DNA from: Acholoe squamosa | Taxonomy: Eukaryota; Annelida; Polychaeta; Phyllodocida; Polynoidae | Direction: 5' to 3' | Assembly: GCA_949317995.1 (NCBI GenBank) | Contig: OX439045.1 | Location: forward strand, 41,311,693 to 41,375,692 | DNA length: 64,000 nucleotides | Shown here: positions 1-11,362 of the stretch, piece after piece | Numbering within the stretch: position 1 is the stretch's first letter | How the letters are laid out: each line of letters opens with the position of its first letter | Notes under the pieces: model-generated | Told to the model about the DNA's origin: nothing | The model's input: only the letters and a program-made list of their open reading frames with translations | Database searches by the model: none | Translations under genes and position numbers: made by a program

Positions 1-1234
1 GTGCTAGAGAGAGTAGATGCAGTAACAGTACAATACATGTATATGCAGCCAAACAGGGGCCTAGGGTCATCATGCCTGACAAGCGAGTGAATGAAGACAT
101 TCACCAACTGCCATATCTTCACATTGTTGTTCTCATCTGTGCTATCTCACCTTACATATACACTCTATCGTATTCCTTGTATTCTACTATATTTACATTA
201 ACACCAAAAAAAGTAACTCTAAAATCTCACCCCACGCCATGACTCTTGATTCAAAGAAGCTATGGGTTTTTTTTTGTTTTTTTTTAACTTGAAATTACAT
301 GTATCAAGGTTGTGCATCACAGAATCACCACTTTCGTGGAGAAAATTCCTTTTAGAGTCTATAGGCTCTAAGCTCTAAAATTTATATATGCTCCATAATC
401 CACACAACTTCATCCAGTCTTAGGCACTAATTGCTTAACCCATAAGATAAGCTGTATACAAATGTACTTTAATTTGAGATTATATTGTCCACCTACCTTG
501 GTGTGCGTCTCGGTGTACACTGCAGATCTAAGTGGAGACTAAGGTAAAGTGTATATACATGTATGTATGTATCTTCTGCCTTATCTAATCTGTGTGGAAA
601 AGGGGTTATCTATGGTGCTGCTGTACACTGGATCCAAAGATGACTTCCAACTTACAAATAGAGATTAGTATTATCAAAGTAGCGTATGCTGTATGATATA
701 GGGCACATAGCTATCCCTGTATGGAGGTCGCCATTTTGGTTTTTAGCCCCTGATGCCATCTTGGATTCTGTCAGGGAATTATGGGTAATCTCTTATCTTC
801 ACTCTCATCCACCACAGAACAATGGTCACTGATAAGACTGATAGGGGAGATAAGCTGCACCCTGTCCTTTATCTTAATCACCCTAATTGCCTCCCCATTG
901 TTTCAGGTGTAAGGGGAGAGGCTTAACTTGATAATGAGAGAATATCCTGGGTGTACTCAATGTGGGTGACATGTGGTCTCTTATTGAAATCTTAAAGTTG
1001 TATTTCTCTTGTATTTAAAGTATCAGATACTATGCTTATCTAGTAAAAGTTGAAGGTTTTTGCTATCCAAAGATATGAATTTTATAGAATATCTACAGAT
1101 AGTACATGAGGATGAGACCATCAAAGTTAACTATACAAAGAGGCTAATTGTAAGTTTAGCCCCGACTACATGAGCCACCTGGCAGTTTTTCTTATCACTA
1201 GCAACGTGCTAGTCCCGTATACGCCGTGTGTATC
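1..1234. other. Non-coding, no feature recognised
   Basis: AT-rich sequence with T-runs at about 265-285. No gene, transposon end or tandem repeat seen. Confidence 0.5.
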
Positions 1235-1435
1235 ATATAGGACTTGGTATATGGAGGCTTAGTGGAGTCAACATCTTGAATTTCGCTGGTTGAGCTAAAA
1301 CCCACTGATAAGACATAACATGATGGGTACCTTGTACCTGGTTAACACCCACTTCCAGGGACATGCTGGTCCCATTTGATCAGTTCTTATCAGTGTGTGT
1401 CGCTGGAACCAGCTCCAGACCAGCTAGTCGCTAAT
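1235..1435 (-). repeat. Dispersed repeat, copy 1 (inverted relative to 28.3 kb)
   Basis: About 200 bp alignable with 28318-28520 on the other strand, sharing CCAGCTCCAGACCAGCTAG and CACCCACTTCCAGGGACATG. No coding frame or clear termini; class unknown. Confidence 0.7.
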
Positions 1436-2258
1436 AGAATAACCCATCATACATTCCATGTTTTACAGTAGGGTACATCTTGGTCACCGACTTGGCAATG
1501 ACAGAACCTATACACATAGATCATATTTAGTGAGATTATCTTACATCTACTGTAGCTGATAAGAACATTTGGAAATGCGTTGTTTAAAAGTAACCCACTC
1601 ACCCACTAACGGAGATTCCGTTTTTCATGGATTAGTGAGTTTTCGCGTGAGGACATAAATCTTTACGGCACCCCCGCCTTCGATTAGTTATCAGCAGGTT
1701 TTTCTTTGTTATTTTTTTTTATGTTTATTTTTTGCTGAAAATTGGTGAATTATTTTCCTTTCTTTTTGCCGCCCATCCTCCTCCGATCCACGGAACCCTA
1801 CTCCCCCCCCCATCTTGATATAAAGTGAGCTCTCCCTTAATCTAGGAGACATTGACCTAGAAATGTATCTTGAGTTATCCATTTCTATATGTTGTGGCTT
1901 GTCTTTTCCTATCTCTGACACCCTGCTTTCTAGCTATTGTTTAAACATGCCTCAAGTACAATTACTTGTGTTATCAGTGTTTACTTTTGACATCCTGTAT
2001 TTCTTTAAAAGGCCCTTTGCTATATCCTTGATATGTTTCAAAAGATTATTTCAAGGTTTCATGAAGGGGTCAGACATTACTATACACTAGAACTCTGAGA
2101 GTTTCCGTGAATTATGACCATACTTGTCTTGCTGTTGTGTGATATTATTCATCGTAAGAGTTTTTAATTGAATAAATCTATATAACCAGCGACCAGCGGG
2201 TTATACCGATGTTGCATATGGTCCTGTGGACGCGAGTATCATAAGGGCTGCATCCACT

Positions 2259-2281
2259 GCGACGGATGGACCATCCGTCGC
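2259..2281. other. Perfect 11-bp palindrome
   Basis: GCGACGGATGG and CCATCCGTCGC separated by one A. Confidence 0.7.
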
Positions 2282-2763
2282 CCTTCATCCGTTTTTTGCT
2301 CCATAGAAATCAATGATGTAAATAAACAATGGTACATGGACATGTGGCATGTGTATGAATGAAGGTTAAGTCTAGGCCACAGGCCTACTTGTTATTGGCT
2401 TATAAGTTCAATGAAAAAAAAATGTTTAAGTTCTATGCAGCCCCTAAAGGGTTAATGGTTGTGTGCACCAACAATGAGGCGTCAGTAATCCACCTCCCAC
2501 CTTCAAGCCCCAATGAACAGCTGACTATGCTCTATCTCTTAGGTGCAAAAGCCAGCTGTCCAAGCCATTTTGTCATACCTGGTTCAGCATATTATTTACT
2601 AAATGCATATAAGGTCAAGGAGAGATTTTTCAACCATGGCCTAGCTGTGGTGGCAATTGTTCAGAAATACACTAAAGACCAGATTTTCCTCTATGTTCCT
2701 ATGTCTGTCAGAAACCCTCTTTAATCTAATGTGGTTCTGTGCGGCAGTTTCCATACATATGAA

Positions 2764-2791
2764 TGTGTTATTGACTAAAGTCAATAACACA
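2764..2791. other. Perfect 13-bp inverted repeat
   Basis: TGTGTTATTGACT and AGTCAATAACACA separated by AA. Confidence 0.75.
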
Positions 2792-5099
2792 ATCAATGAA
2801 TTTTACCTCCACGCACTTTAAAAAATTGATCTAGATGTCTAACACATGTGCTGATATAATTAGACATCTGACAGGCTAAGGGATATGTATGTATGACCAA
2901 CTGATGGAGCATATTGTTTGAATATCTTCATTTGTCCACAAGTTCCATTTCACAGGAAGCAGCATGTGCCATGTGGAAAATTATCAGGGTTTGTTTTTGT
3001 TTGTTGTGGAACAGGAGATTGTGCCACATTGAAATACTCTACTAAAAATATGTGTCAACCTAAAATAATCACCATAAAATATATCATATTCATATAAAGA
3101 TCTGGTAGCCCCAGTAAAGATTTCAATCATTTTATTTGTATCTGTTCCAGTCATGGGTATGGGGAATGAAAGTACCAGCAACCTGACACAGGTGACTGTG
3201 CCACCCAGCCTGCAGACGCTGACCATACTATCATGCATCAGTCCATATATACCGGAAGTGCTGATGCGCATGGTGGATGCACCCCTTTACATGCAGGCCA
3301 TACTGATTGTGTATGCACTGCAGTCACCAGCTCTAGCCTAATTAACATGCATTTTCGTGAGACTTGCAGTATGTAGGGGGTCGAAGCCACTCTACACATT
3401 GGTACTCCCCACATCTGTAGGTGTGAAAACACTCATCATACCTTTGAAGCTGTAAATATATATATTTCAAGTCACTTTGAGGTACCTTCTGAGTCCTAGA
3501 AGTACTTTTGTATGTAGGGTGGGACAGAGCGGATTCCCACCAGGTATTACATAACTGACCCCTGAAACCAGTGTAAGGCACATGCTGGTGACCAGCCTGA
3601 GCTAGACACTATGGCGCCACCCCTATCCCGCTAGGTCGGAATATTGATAGATATACGGAGAAAACTGCACGAAAATCATCCACACATGAATTGAACATCC
3701 TATACTATATTTTTCATACAGTGCACATACAAGTATTATTCACATCTACATCAGCTGTATAATAATGAAAAGTAATTTGCCTGGTATTTTGGTGTTGTAA
3801 ACATTTCTTTTTATTAAGTAGAATGTTGCTAGTGTGGGTGCTGACGATACGATAGCTTGTGGTAGAGTATATATGCCCAACTGTAAAGTGAGGATATACA
3901 ACCTATACACACTGCCATCTGTAGAGAGGCAGGGGAACAACATGGCAACGATAGTGGTTTCCAATTTGTTGAAATTTATTACATGTTATGGTGATGATAG
4001 TGATATAATATTATGGGAATAAACACTCTGCCAGTAATTTAAATATTATAAAACTGTAGAGAAAATAATAAGGCCCTGACTTTGATAGTGAGATTAAATC
4101 CCGGAAAGATCTGCAAACACAGTCTTTGGACCTATTGTTACAATGTCCCAGAACTGGATCAATATCATCTGGAAGTATGGTTTCGTAAACATTTGGTAAT
4201 ACACCAAGATACTGAATAATGTCGATCTGTTAATCTTCTGTAAACCTACCACACAGAGCATTAACGTTGGGATTCCATGGTTGTATTCATATCTCAATCA
4301 TTACAAGCAGTAAATATAGCTAATGGCTCAGACCCCAATCCACCCCCCCCCCCTCCCATGCTCAGTCTTCAGCTAATAAGGTGTGAGAGAGATTGGCAAT
4401 CTGATATGACAGCACCACCATTGTCTGAGAGCTAAGAGCTTCAATCAGAACTACAAAATAATTAGTCAAGATCTTCACACCATCTCTGAAGCGACATCAG
4501 TTTCTGCCAGAGGCCATCTGTGTTTGCCAATTCAACATAAAAACGCCAAATCGCCTTTTCAATGCACACAGCATGTAAATTAGGAGCATGTCAAAGTTAA
4601 AGAGCAGGTAATGCGGTGTTTGCTCTGAGAGCAATATAGGGCTTTTTAATTCAGATATTTTTTTCTCCTCTTTTAATGTCTGACTGCCACATCATCACCT
4701 CTAAATTCATGTCCTAAATATCAATATCAGGATATTGTTTTATCAGAAGGAAAAGCTAACTACTGGACATCTCCATATCATACTGGATATATTTAATCAA
4801 AGAATAATCCTATGTCCAAATGATTCTGGCTATTGCTGTAGGCTTGTGAACACTGCATGTGTCTCTATATGGCATCTATGTGTTATAATTGCAACACCCA
4901 TAGATGCACAGCACCATGATTGTCCCAGGAAGTAAATTGTGATTCTAAATTCTGCTACTACTATCGAATTAATTATGGACCGTCCAATCCGATTACCACA
5001 GCTTCATGACTAAAACATGGATGCTGTTGACAGGGTTGAAGGGACAGAACCGGGTTACTCTTTTTTAACGTTTTCTAGTATGTCTTTATAAATGGGTAT

Positions 5100-5239
5100 A
5101 TAAGTTAATATGCTCGTTGGGTATATAATAATAATAACAATATTATAATAAATATTATATCAATATCACAAGTGGAATAAGGAAGGAGACAGTGGGTTTG
5201 GTGAGAATTGACTTAGTCAATATCAATTCTGTACATGCC
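5100..5239 (-). repeat. Split direct repeat B2 (3' end of Ngaro element)
   Basis: 140-bp copy of B1 at the outer 3' end. It is separated from A2 by 113 bp (5240-5352) of A/T-rich sequence made of ACAATA-like words and holding no ORF. Confidence 0.92.
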
Positions 5240-5352
5240 TTTATTAATAAGACAATAATTTAAAATACAATACATTAACAATATAACAATATAAATACAA
5301 TAATAGATACAATAACAATGTAAATACAATATACACAAAGATAAGATTAAAA

Positions 5353-5557
5353 GTTAAAATTTCCGGCACCACCCAGCGTGGTGTGTGCCGCTCCGAGGAT
5401 ACACGCCAACTGACGGTTAATTGGATCCCGCAGCTTTTATAGGAGCTATCTGTTTACTATGACGTCATACATACCAATGCGCGCCCTGGAGGAAAAGTAG
5501 ATCCAACCACTGCACATATTAATTATATATATATACACGGGTGTATATAGTCCCATA
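5353..5557 (-). repeat. Split direct repeat A2
   Basis: 205-bp copy of A1 placed directly after B1, the internal B1A2 block that in known split-repeat elements serves as the template bridge for completing the cDNA. The TGACGTCA site recurs at 5460-5467. Confidence 0.93.
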
Positions 5558-5694
5558 AGTTAATATGCTCGTTGGGTATATAATAATAATAACAATATTA
5601 TAATAAATATTATATCAATATCACAAGTGGAATAAGGAAGGAGACAGTGGGTTTGGTGAGAATTGACTTAGTCAATATCAATTCTGTACATGCC
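5555..5694 (-). repeat. Split direct repeat B1
   Basis: 140 bp, identical by eye to 5100-5239 (offset 455). It follows the recombinase ORF and abuts A2, sharing ATA at 5555-5557. AT-rich, with a cluster of AATA-type words. Confidence 0.92.
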
Positions 5695-5730
5695 AAAAAC
5701 CGCCAAACACAATGGATACACCATTCCACA

Positions 5731-6639
5731 CTATAACATCACATCTAGAGCTAATAAGTCCTGTTTAGAATCATGTAAATAATTATACACAACATTAGAT
5801 TTCCAATTTGCCCTCTTTTTAATATCATCGACCTTTAAACCAGAATCTTTTAACAAAGTTGCTCCACCATGTCGGAGTGAATGAGTTGAAACTCTGTAGG
5901 GAATACCACAGTCTATAGAAATGGACTTCAACCTGGTATTAACATAGTTATAAGTCAAAGGTTTGTTACCTATAGTGAACAATGATCCACTGTTAGATTT
6001 TTTACAAATTTTCAAATACCTAGCTGGACATAGACCAGAATAATCATTTCTCTTCAAATATACCACATAAGGTTTCCTACCATACTGGTCAGTTTTAGAA
6101 GATCTAACATCAATGCGAATGCAATCAACAGATAAAGAGATATCTCTGGATTTAAAGCTATGAGGGGAGTCCACTACATGACCCACTCTAAACACACCTC
6201 GGTAACACAAAAGGATAGCTGACCAGAAGACTACATCCTCATACACAGACAAATTCAACTTAGATTTGATCTTCAGCATATCACCTGGAGTCAAAGGATT
6301 AGTTTTAATAGAAGAACATTTATAATTACGTTCAATACCATCCAGTGTCTTTTTTACAATAAAATTACTACTATAATCAGAATAACCTTTTAATTTCTGA
6401 TAATACCATAACGCGGACAAATAGTTCCGAACAGATACAGGTTTCATTTTATCTGATAAATATACACCATACAACGAAGCTTGAGAAGGAGAACACGGTA
6501 GGGGACTAAAATTAAAAGTTTTACAAAATTTTTTGTACCTGCCAAACTGCTGTTTGCGAACCTTACGTGTGGACTCAGCCACGCCCCTGTACAAAAACCT
6601 TCTCCTTCTCCGCTCCAGCTCCCTCAGATCTGGAAGCAT
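5731..6639 (-). CDS. YR: Tyrosine recombinase of the Ngaro element
   Basis: 302 residues, typical size for a DIRS-order recombinase. The N-terminal part (about 15-100) resembles the SAM-like core-binding domain of phage-type integrases (SVRNYLSALWYYQKLKG near 69-84). The catalytic half shows the family set: Arg in YRGVFRVGH (R151 best fits), the H-x-x-R box in THSLRHGG (H253, R256), W279 in the usual third His/Trp position, and nucleophile candidates Y285 or Y287 in VVYNYLHD. The enzyme is known in this order to insert the circular DNA copy without a target duplication, and the element ends here agree with that. It is the last ORF, overlapping the RT ORF by 65 nt in a different frame. The first Met lies in that overlap, so frameshift or reinitiation is possible. 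Confidence 0.94.
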   Translation of the reverse strand: MLPDLRELERRRRRFLYRGVAESTRKVRKQQFGRYKKFCKTFNFSPLPCSPSQASLYGVYLSDKMKPVSVRNYLSALWYYQKLKGYSDYSSNFIVKKTLDGIERNYKCSSIKTNPLTPGDMLKIKSKLNLSVYEDVVFWSAILLCYRGVFRVGHVVDSPHSFKSRDISLSVDCIRIDVRSSKTDQYGRKPYVVYLKRNDYSGLCPARYLKICKKSNSGSLFTIGNKPLTYNYVNTRLKSISIDCGIPYRVSTHSLRHGGATLLKDSGLKVDDIKKRANWKSNVVYNYLHDSKQDLLALDVML

Positions 6640-8497
6640 AGCAACACATGTTATAACTAGTTAACACATTTTTACATTTCAGAGGAACACCTTTGTAATC
6701 TAGTCTAGACAAATGGTCTGCTAAAACATTCTCCTCAGATTTAATATATGTCGCATATATTTCAATATTATGTATAAAACATAGCCAAAAAATTTCCCTC
6801 AGCCAGGACATACACAATTTATTCCTGGATCTACCAGTGTTCAACATGGCCAAGACCTGCATGTTGTCAGTAATACAATGAACTCTAGTGTTGGAGAACT
6901 TCTTCACCCAGCGTTTAAGACCTACCATAACCGGGTAGAGCTCGTACACATTAATATTCCTATGATGAACTTTCAGATTATCAATTTTTGGGGCCTGAAC
7001 AAAATGACCCACACAGTCCAACATAGGGTTAGAATCAACCCAGGTACCATACAAATAATCCTTATCAAACCAGGCTCCAAAACCCCGTATAGACGAATCA
7101 GAATACATAGGGGTACATTCGTTATCATTCAAAATGATATTTTTGCAATTGAAAATTCTACAGAAATCCCTCCACCATAGCAGGTCATTTTGGGTTTCCT
7201 CATTAAGTTTAATAACACCCCTATTCCTGGCCCTTGCACAAAGATCAAACAGTCTCCTGCTGAAGGTTCTACCACCACGTACTACCTGGGAACAAAAAGA
7301 CATCAAACCACCAATCTTCTGCAATGTCTTCTTAGATACGAATTTCTTACCCAAACACTCGTCTATAGCTGTAGTCATTTTATCTAACTTACTCTGGGGG
7401 AGCGACAACTCCATAACAGTAGAATCAATGGTTATACCTAGAAAAGTACACACCTGGCTGGGCTCAGTCACCTTCTCTTTAGATACCACGAACCCTAAAT
7501 ATTCCATACATTCAATCAGGGTGTTCCTTTTACGTAAACAATCCTCTTCAGTATGGGCTATGATAATAAAATCATCCAGGTAATTTACTATCCTATCTAC
7601 ACCATAAAATTTTGCAATAATAGTCAAAAAATCAGATATTCTACTAAATATATATGGAGCACACTTTAGACCAAATGTCAAACGGTTACTTTCAAAAAAC
7701 TCATCTCCATTACCAAGATTCCACCTGAAGCCTTGATAGCCTACATGTGGGCCATAAACGTTAATACTTCTATAAGCAGATTTTAAATCTACTACACACA
7801 TAAAGTCGTTCCTATCAAGTTGGCAGGTAACAGTGCTAATAGAGTTATACGAGAAGCTTTTGGACGTTGTACTCATAAAGTTATTAATAGAGATATCCGC
7901 AGGCATACTGCAGTCAGTGATGGGACGAAGCTTACCATTAGATTTTTCCACACCCCCTAGGGAGTGAATACATTTGGGTTTAGATTCAGTTTTTGTAACC
8001 AGGCCCTGGTTCAACTCCTCCACAATAATACCACACATCTCGTTGTAAAATCTACCTTCTAAAATAGACTTATAATTTTTACAATCATATGTTGTATCAC
8101 ACCCTGGGTCCACTATTTTGAAACCCTCGGTAAAACCACACCATAGAAAATCAGACTCAATCTGATTGATATTAATAAGGTCTGACTGTCTAAGAAAACT
8201 AGCAAGTCGACACGGGAGTATCTGAGCCCTCCTACCATAAATGAAGTGCTCACACATACATATACCGTTAATACAACTGTCATAGACCCTGATGCTGGGT
8301 CTATTTAAACATTCCACCGTAAAAAGTGGTTCAACCTCACCCTGTACTGGGCAGCTATGGGAAATAAACAAATTCTTTGATAGATCACAAGAATTAAAAA
8401 TATTTACATTATCATTATTAACATTATCACCCGGAATGATAGAAACGGGTGGCTCAGGAAGGTCTACCATACATACTACACTAAAATCAGGCATCAA
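6575..8497 (-). CDS. pol: DIRS/Ngaro reverse transcriptase - RNase H polyprotein
   Basis: 640 residues. An N-terminal part of unknown role (about 1-180) precedes the reverse transcriptase. Visible RT motifs are the template-grip segment GKLRPITDCS (about 188-197), catalytic Asp in VVDLKSAYRS (D237), LTFGLKCAPYIF (about 273-284), and the YLDD box at 306-309. RNase H follows with its acidic residues in place: D467 (YSDSS), E519 (YELYP), D544 (ITDN) and D594 (ADHLSR). Together these domains copy element RNA into DNA and degrade the template. There is no protease or DDE integrase and no methyltransferase domain, which separates it from DIRS1 and PAT-like elements. It overlaps the recombinase ORF by 65 nt in another frame. 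The start taken is the first Met, which is unproven because no conserved domain begins there. Confidence 0.95.
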   Translation of the reverse strand: MMPDFSVVCMVDLPEPPVSIIPGDNVNNDNVNIFNSCDLSKNLFISHSCPVQGEVEPLFTVECLNRPSIRVYDSCINGICMCEHFIYGRRAQILPCRLASFLRQSDLININQIESDFLWCGFTEGFKIVDPGCDTTYDCKNYKSILEGRFYNEMCGIIVEELNQGLVTKTESKPKCIHSLGGVEKSNGKLRPITDCSMPADISINNFMSTTSKSFSYNSISTVTCQLDRNDFMCVVDLKSAYRSINVYGPHVGYQGFRWNLGNGDEFFESNRLTFGLKCAPYIFSRISDFLTIIAKFYGVDRIVNYLDDFIIIAHTEEDCLRKRNTLIECMEYLGFVVSKEKVTEPSQVCTFLGITIDSTVMELSLPQSKLDKMTTAIDECLGKKFVSKKTLQKIGGLMSFCSQVVRGGRTFSRRLFDLCARARNRGVIKLNEETQNDLLWWRDFCRIFNCKNIILNDNECTPMYSDSSIRGFGAWFDKDYLYGTWVDSNPMLDCVGHFVQAPKIDNLKVHHRNINVYELYPVMVGLKRWVKKFSNTRVHCITDNMQVLAMLNTGRSRNKLCMSWLREIFWLCFIHNIEIYATYIKSEENVLADHLSRLDYKGVPLKCKNVLTSYNMCCYASRSEGAGAEKEKVFVQGRG

Positions 8498-8539
8498 AAT
8501 ATCAGAATCTAATGCAGGACCTTGCCTAAGTGAAATTTC

Positions 8540-9568
8540 CTAGTCTTTCTTGTTCTTTTGACATTTGTCTTTACCATGGTTTGACATGCTACAAATCTCA
8601 CAAATATGACGATACCTGCACGGGTCCTCCCTGCAACCCTCGGCTCTGTTGAAAGCATAACAGGTTCGGTTGGATTGTTTTGATTTGAAAGACTTAGGTT
8701 TAGACCCACCCGCCTTCTGCGCTTGCACCGTTCCGTCATAAGACAGGTGCCTCAAAATATCCTCACTTTTAACATCGCCAAACGATCCAACACCTTCAAA
8801 ATTAGCCCTATTCTTGACCGCTGAATCGTATGCTACGAGAGCCTTCAACGTGTATATCCTGGTAGAAGATTTCTCTACCAGAACTTCAATATGCTTAACC
8901 ACATCGAACACGTCTTCACCCTCCTCTAACAATTGCTTAACCATTCTGACGTTAACGATCAGTAGTTTCTCGATACTGTCCATTTTTTCACCTTTTTTCA
9001 AGAAATTTTTCTGGTCAAACGTACCTCTAGACTTTGTAGCATGTCGATGATTACTCCTTGAGGCATTAGATCCAATAGAACCCGATGAATCCGTCGAAAC
9101 ACTACGGTACGAAGAAGACCTACTCGAAGATCCAAGATGGCGACGACCTGCCCTGTCGCCGTGGAGACCCCGGTAGTCAGGCGAGCGCTGTCGGCCCCGC
9201 CCCCGTTGCTTGGTTACCATGTTGACTGTGGAATGTTTATCAACACCACCACGTGCACGACCTGTCTCAGTCTCGCCAGTCGCTGCTGAAGTACTTGTTC
9301 GATTAACCGCCTGGTTCTCCAATAAAGACCGGATATTTTCGAGCTGCTGCTCCATACGAGTAGTACGCTCTTCCAGCTCCCCGATATACGTCTGGTCAAC
9401 AGGTAAATCCAATGAACCCCCAGTAGCGGTTGGGGAAGATGATCCATGACCACCCCCATTGGAATCTACACTGCTCGATATCCTAGAGTTGGCAATATTC
9501 CCTGGTTTTTTAGGCGACTTCTTGGTCTTGGACCTTCGTGTGCCGCTAGTTGTTCCTTTCCTACCCAT
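8540..9568 (-). CDS. gag: Gag-like protein of the Ngaro element
   Basis: 342 residues. The first 60 or so are basic and Ser/Gly-rich. A helical stretch follows near residues 60-90 with acidic and basic side chains (possible coiled coil), then an Arg/Ser-rich segment, then a more folded-looking region from about 190 to 280. The C-terminus carries two zinc motifs: C303-x8-C312-x4-C317-x3-H321, of CCCH shape, and C323-x2-C326-x4-H331-x4-C336, of retroviral-knuckle shape. By position (first ORF after A1) and zinc motifs it should be the nucleic-acid-binding structural protein of the particle. The rest of the sequence is not recognisable, as is usual for gag. The first Met is at 9568, 46 nt inside A1. 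It ends 42 nt before the first Met of the RT ORF, so the RT must be reached by reinitiation, a spliced message or another route. Confidence 0.85.
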   Translation of the reverse strand: MGRKGTTSGTRRSKTKKSPKKPGNIANSRISSSVDSNGGGHGSSSPTATGGSLDLPVDQTYIGELEERTTRMEQQLENIRSLLENQAVNRTSTSAATGETETGRARGGVDKHSTVNMVTKQRGRGRQRSPDYRGLHGDRAGRRHLGSSSRSSSYRSVSTDSSGSIGSNASRSNHRHATKSRGTFDQKNFLKKGEKMDSIEKLLIVNVRMVKQLLEEGEDVFDVVKHIEVLVEKSSTRIYTLKALVAYDSAVKNRANFEGVGSFGDVKSEDILRHLSYDGTVQAQKAGGSKPKSFKSKQSNRTCYAFNRAEGCREDPCRYRHICEICSMSNHGKDKCQKNKKD

Positions 9569-9614
9569 AATGATAGGTTAAACACCGTATTAACTTGGAA
9601 AAACGGATAAAACC

Positions 9615-9819
9615 GTTAAAATTTCCGGCACCACCCAGCGTGGTGTGTGCCGCTCCGAGGATACACGCCAACTGACGGTTAATTGGATCCCGCAGCTTTT
9701 ATAGGAGCTATCTGTTTACTATGACGTCATACATACCAATGCGCGCCCTGGAGGAAAAGTAGATCCAACCACTGCACATATTAATTATATATATATACAC
9801 GGGTGTATATAGTCCCATA
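9615..9819 (-). repeat. Split direct repeat A1 (5' end of Ngaro element)
   Basis: 205 bp, identical by eye to 5353-5557 (constant offset 4262). As the upstream end of the minus-strand element it should hold the promoter. It includes a perfect TGACGTCA (CRE-like) palindrome at 9722-9729 and a run of TA dinucleotides near the outer end. The promoter role is inferred from position. Confidence 0.93.
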
Positions 9820-11350
9820 CTTATAAGTATATGTATGTGCCATAAGCTATTTGCTTTCAGGCTATTGGCGGTTAGCTGATTTTACATAATGAGCATGGCA
9901 GTTGGCTGATTCCATATAAATACCCTTTCAATGAGACGTTATATAGCAACATTAATGAGGATACCTATAGCCCTTGTCCGGTTCAGTAAAACGACGCAAC
10001 GTCATTCAATGACTGGGAAACCTTTCGTGACTTCCACTAGATATATGATATGATGAATTCCTTAATTTAGATAGGAAGCTGGGGAAATGCGGACAAGGTA
10101 TATGGTCAATTACTAAGGAGCTCACCAATAACAACTGTTCTATAGTGACAAAAACCTACAAAAAAGCCACAGTTTGATTTCTGTGCGAAGTACTTAGCCA
10201 CACTAAGAGTGTGAATTGGCCTATCAGCCACAACCCATACAAAAGCAAGGTTTTATGGAGATATCAATTCCACTGCCACCTAGAACAAGATCAAACTGCT
10301 AGGTCCTAACCCACATCGCAAACAACTCTCGAAAGCCAATATCCCAAAACACGAGAGCACAGTAATGACATCTGACACCGTGTTGTGGGAAGTACTTCAG
10401 ACCCACTCAGTTGGTATTGATCTACCTTTTTTATGTAGTTTCAATGGAGCTGTTACTGGGAGCTGTTGGGATCTACCCGTAGCAATGTTGGGCTTTGGCC
10501 TGTGATTTCTATATACTGGGTACACGTATACATACAGGGAATTGTGGTGTACAAAGTTCATGATAGACCATCCTATAAAACCTCAAACACAAAATATTTA
10601 TAACTCTGACATGCTGTGGGGTAGGTGCTCCCCCCCCCCCCAACAAAAAAAAAAAAAAAAAAATAGCGGCTTGACTAGTACATTTCAACTTCTTTGATGG
10701 TATTGCCTCTAGAATAAAATGCTATACCTGTAGCCATGTATTGTGATTTGCTCACATCCTATATTCTACTAGTTAGTCTAGTATAGCCTATTCTTCCACA
10801 TAGATGGTGACGCATGTATTAGGACTGTCATATCTCCCCAGGGACGACTCACGTGGATAAACCACAAGTCTACCACAGTCCTTCACAGAGCTACCACGCT
10901 AAATTTACTCAGGACATTGTTAATAAACTTGGGTGGCAGAAGTTTGGAACTAACAGTAACAGCAGACATAGCTATCTCCAGTCGAGTCATCGGGTAAGAG
11001 GGAATGGACGTATGCACTATGTTACAAAAAAAAAAACAAAAAAAAAACCACAAGAGCCCAGTGTGTTTTTTTTTCTGGCTTTAGCCCCGTAAGAGTAGCA
11101 TGATGTCGCATGGCTCATGTACCCTGCTTGGTCATCATGACACTTACAGGCGAGTCTACTCACAAGCACAGTATTGGTGTATGACCATGTGTGCATCGTC
11201 TCATAGGCTTGGCATGATGCATTTATGAAAATAGCTCTAGTGCATCAAGTGGCCCTTAAAAGGTTAAGAACAATCATTCATATTGCATTCCACTTGGTCA
11301 AGTCTAATGTATTATATTGATTGTTGCTAATATACACTGGAAGAGATGTA
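9820..11350. other. Non-coding, homopolymer runs only
   Basis: A C-run followed by an A-run near 10630-10662 and A-runs near 11030-11048. No gene recognised. Confidence 0.5.
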
Positions 11351-11362
11351 CCTACTACTAGA

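Larger units (their letters stand above)
1436..5099. other. Non-coding apart from two palindromes
   Basis: Holds the small palindromes at 2259 and 2764. The longest ATG frame (2359-2724, 121 codons) shows no recognisable domain. Otherwise nothing seen. Confidence 0.5.
5100..9819 (-). mobile_element. Ngaro-type DIRS retrotransposon, apparently complete
   Basis: Read on the minus strand the element is A1 (9819-9615), gag, RT/RNase H, tyrosine recombinase, B1 (5694-5555), A2 (5557-5353), a 113-bp spacer, then B2 (5239-5100). This split-direct-repeat layout, together with a tyrosine recombinase instead of a DDE integrase and no methyltransferase domain, is what is known for Ngaro-type DIRS elements. 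The two A copies (205 bp) and two B copies (140 bp) show no differences by eye. All three ORFs are open, so the insertion is probably recent and may be competent. No flanking target duplication is seen. Both outer ends and the B1/A2 junction share ATA (5100-5102, 5555-5557, 9817-9819), which fits integration of a circular intermediate by recombination. The group assignment rests on layout and domains, without a phylogeny. Confidence 0.92.

Noticed and set aside
2359-2724. 121-codon open frame
   Set aside because: No recognisable domain or neighbour support. Its length is not exceptional for 64 kb of AT-rich DNA.
6878-7583. Plus-strand frames of 100 and 149 codons
   Set aside because: They lie antisense to the RT/RNase H ORF, which has clear domain support.
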